The position numbers and the translations under genes were made by a program. A stretch of 64,000 nt of DNA from Pseudogulbenkiania ferrooxidans 2002 (GTDB lineage Bacteria > Pseudomonadota > Gammaproteobacteria > Burkholderiales > Chromobacteriaceae). Location: NCBI RefSeq assembly GCF_000174355.1, contig NZ_ACIS01000003.1, positions 310,001-374,000 of the forward strand. Reading direction: 5' to 3'. Positions within the stretch are counted from its first letter, which is position 1; each line of letters starts with the position of its first letter. Of the stretch, positions 63,199-64,000 are shown piece by piece. Below the pieces are notes generated by a model. It saw only the letters and a program-made list of their open reading frames with translations. It made no database searches and had not been told where the DNA came from.

Positions 63199-64000
63199 AT
63201 GACGAAACGCGTCGTCACACTCGCACACTATTACACCCAGCCTGAAATTCAGCAGATGGCGGACAAGGTAGGGGACAGCCTGGAATTGTCGCTCTACGCC
63301 CGTGAAGCCGAGGCTGACATCATCGTGTTCGCCGGCGTCCGCTTCATGGCGGAAACGGCCAAAATCCTCAACCCGCAGGCCGAGGTGATCCTGCCGGATG
63401 CAGGGTCGACCTGCTCGCTGGTCACCCAGACCGACGTCGCCGCGCTGAAAGCCTGGCGCGAAGAGCACGCCGATTACGTCCATGTGTCGTACATCAACTC
63501 CAGCGCCGAGCACAAGGCACTGTCGGACTGGATCGTCACCAGCCGCAACGTCGATGACATTATCGCGCATCTCTACGAGCAGGGTAAGAAAGTCATCTTC
63601 TCGCCCGACCGCAACATGGGCGCCTACCTGAACTACCAGTACGGCTACGACATGCCGCTGTGGTCGGCGGTATGCGAGGTGCACGACAAGTTCAACGAGG
63701 CCGCCCTCAACGAAGCGCTGAATGCCGTCACCGGCGAAGCCCACCTCATCGCCCACCCGGAAAGCCCGCTGCCGGTGCTCAAACGCGCCGATTACGTCGG
63801 CTCGACCTCGGGCATGCTGAACTGGGTCAAGCAGTTCAAGGGAGGTCCGGACGCCGTGATCTTCGTCGCCACCGAAGACGGCATCCTGTACAACATGAGC
63901 CAGGCCCGGCCGGATCTGGACCTGCGCCAGGCGCCGATCTATGCCGGCTGCCAGTGCAACTCCTGTCCTTACATGAAGATGAACACCATCGAGGCCGTCA
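63199..64000 (+). CDS. nadA: Quinolinate synthase NadA, 5-prime part
   Basis: Open to the window end, 267 codons visible. Starts MTKRVVTLAHYYTQPEIQ and continues ADKVGDSLELSLYA and VFAGVRFMAETAKIL, unmistakable NadA. Iron-sulfur ligands: C72 (STCSL), C159 (AVCEVH) and one in GCQCNSCPYM (C251, C253, C256). The enzyme condenses iminoaspartate with dihydroxyacetone phosphate in NAD synthesis. The start fits the short NadA form; AAGGT five bases upstream. No nadB or nadC is visible. Confidence 0.93.
   Translation, partial: MTKRVVTLAHYYTQPEIQQMADKVGDSLELSLYAREAEADIIVFAGVRFMAETAKILNPQAEVILPDAGSTCSLVTQTDVAALKAWREEHADYVHVSYINSSAEHKALSDWIVTSRNVDDIIAHLYEQGKKVIFSPDRNMGAYLNYQYGYDMPLWSAVCEVHDKFNEAALNEALNAVTGEAHLIAHPESPLPVLKRADYVGSTSGMLNWVKQFKGGPDAVIFVATEDGILYNMSQARPDLDLRQAPIYAGCQCNSCPYMKMNTIEAV

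Overview
The window is about 65% GC, densely packed chromosomal DNA that I read as a betaproteobacterium of the order Neisseriales, most like the Chromobacteriaceae (Chromobacterium, Vogesella, Gulbenkiania and relatives). The pointers are the gene orders rpsT|murJ, fmdB-DUF502-aspS and rpsP-rimM-trmD-rplS, the hmp-nsrR pair, the coexistence of a monomeric NADP isocitrate dehydrogenase with a dimeric one and AceK, and the protein sequences themselves. This placement is inference from sequence recognition; no database search was possible. No prophage, IS transposase, CRISPR array, rRNA or tRNA gene was seen.

Layout. 0-6.4 kb: the end of a ydbH-ynbE-ydbL type envelope cluster, DUF1993 and a small hypothetical gene, the ybbP-ybbA ABC module divergent from tesA, and a DJ-1/PfpI protein. 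6.4-12 kb: a 2-Cys peroxiredoxin, an orphan cytochrome P450, and fmdB-DUF502-aspS. 12-16 kb: a fabI / phosphotransacylase / acetate kinase operon and outer-membrane phospholipase A. 16-21 kb: rpsT, murJ, queF, and a nitric-oxide defence block (hmp with nsrR and NsrR-like half-sites). 21-27 kb: patatin lipase, hemN divergent from fnr with two tandem FNR boxes, a 142-bp MITE-like element, DUF1853, trmJ and suhB. 27.8-34 kb: a NitT/TauT-type ABC transporter whose substrate-binding gene carries a frameshift, preceded by a sigma-54 promoter and a palindromic upstream site and followed by a DctB/DctD-like two-component system. 34-40 kb: a LysR / FMN 2-hydroxyacid dehydrogenase pair, then a beta-alanine type catabolic operon (omega-aminotransferase, cupin, CoA-acylating semialdehyde dehydrogenase) beside the decayed remains of a LysR gene. 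40-46 kb: a cyanide-insensitive-type bd oxidase with a GbsR-family regulator, mutS and an unknown protein. 46-53 kb: aceK, rluE, idh and icd. 53-64 kb: cspA, clpS-clpA, xerD, ogt, the rpsP-rimM-trmD-rplS operon, a large acyl-CoA synthetase/GNAT fusion, and the start of nadA.

The most striking signal is not a gene. The 12-mer TTCGGCCAACCT (reverse complement AGGTTGGCCGAA) occurs 12 times perfectly, plus at least five times with one mismatch, where my rough estimate for 65% GC predicts about 0.01. It lies in both orientations, in three different reading frames inside genes, and preferentially just after gene ends; one inverted pair forms a perfect hairpin behind queF. This is how the Neisseria DNA uptake sequence behaves, but the motif is different and the classical core GCCGTCTGAA is absent. 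I propose it as a DUS-like genomic signature of this lineage.
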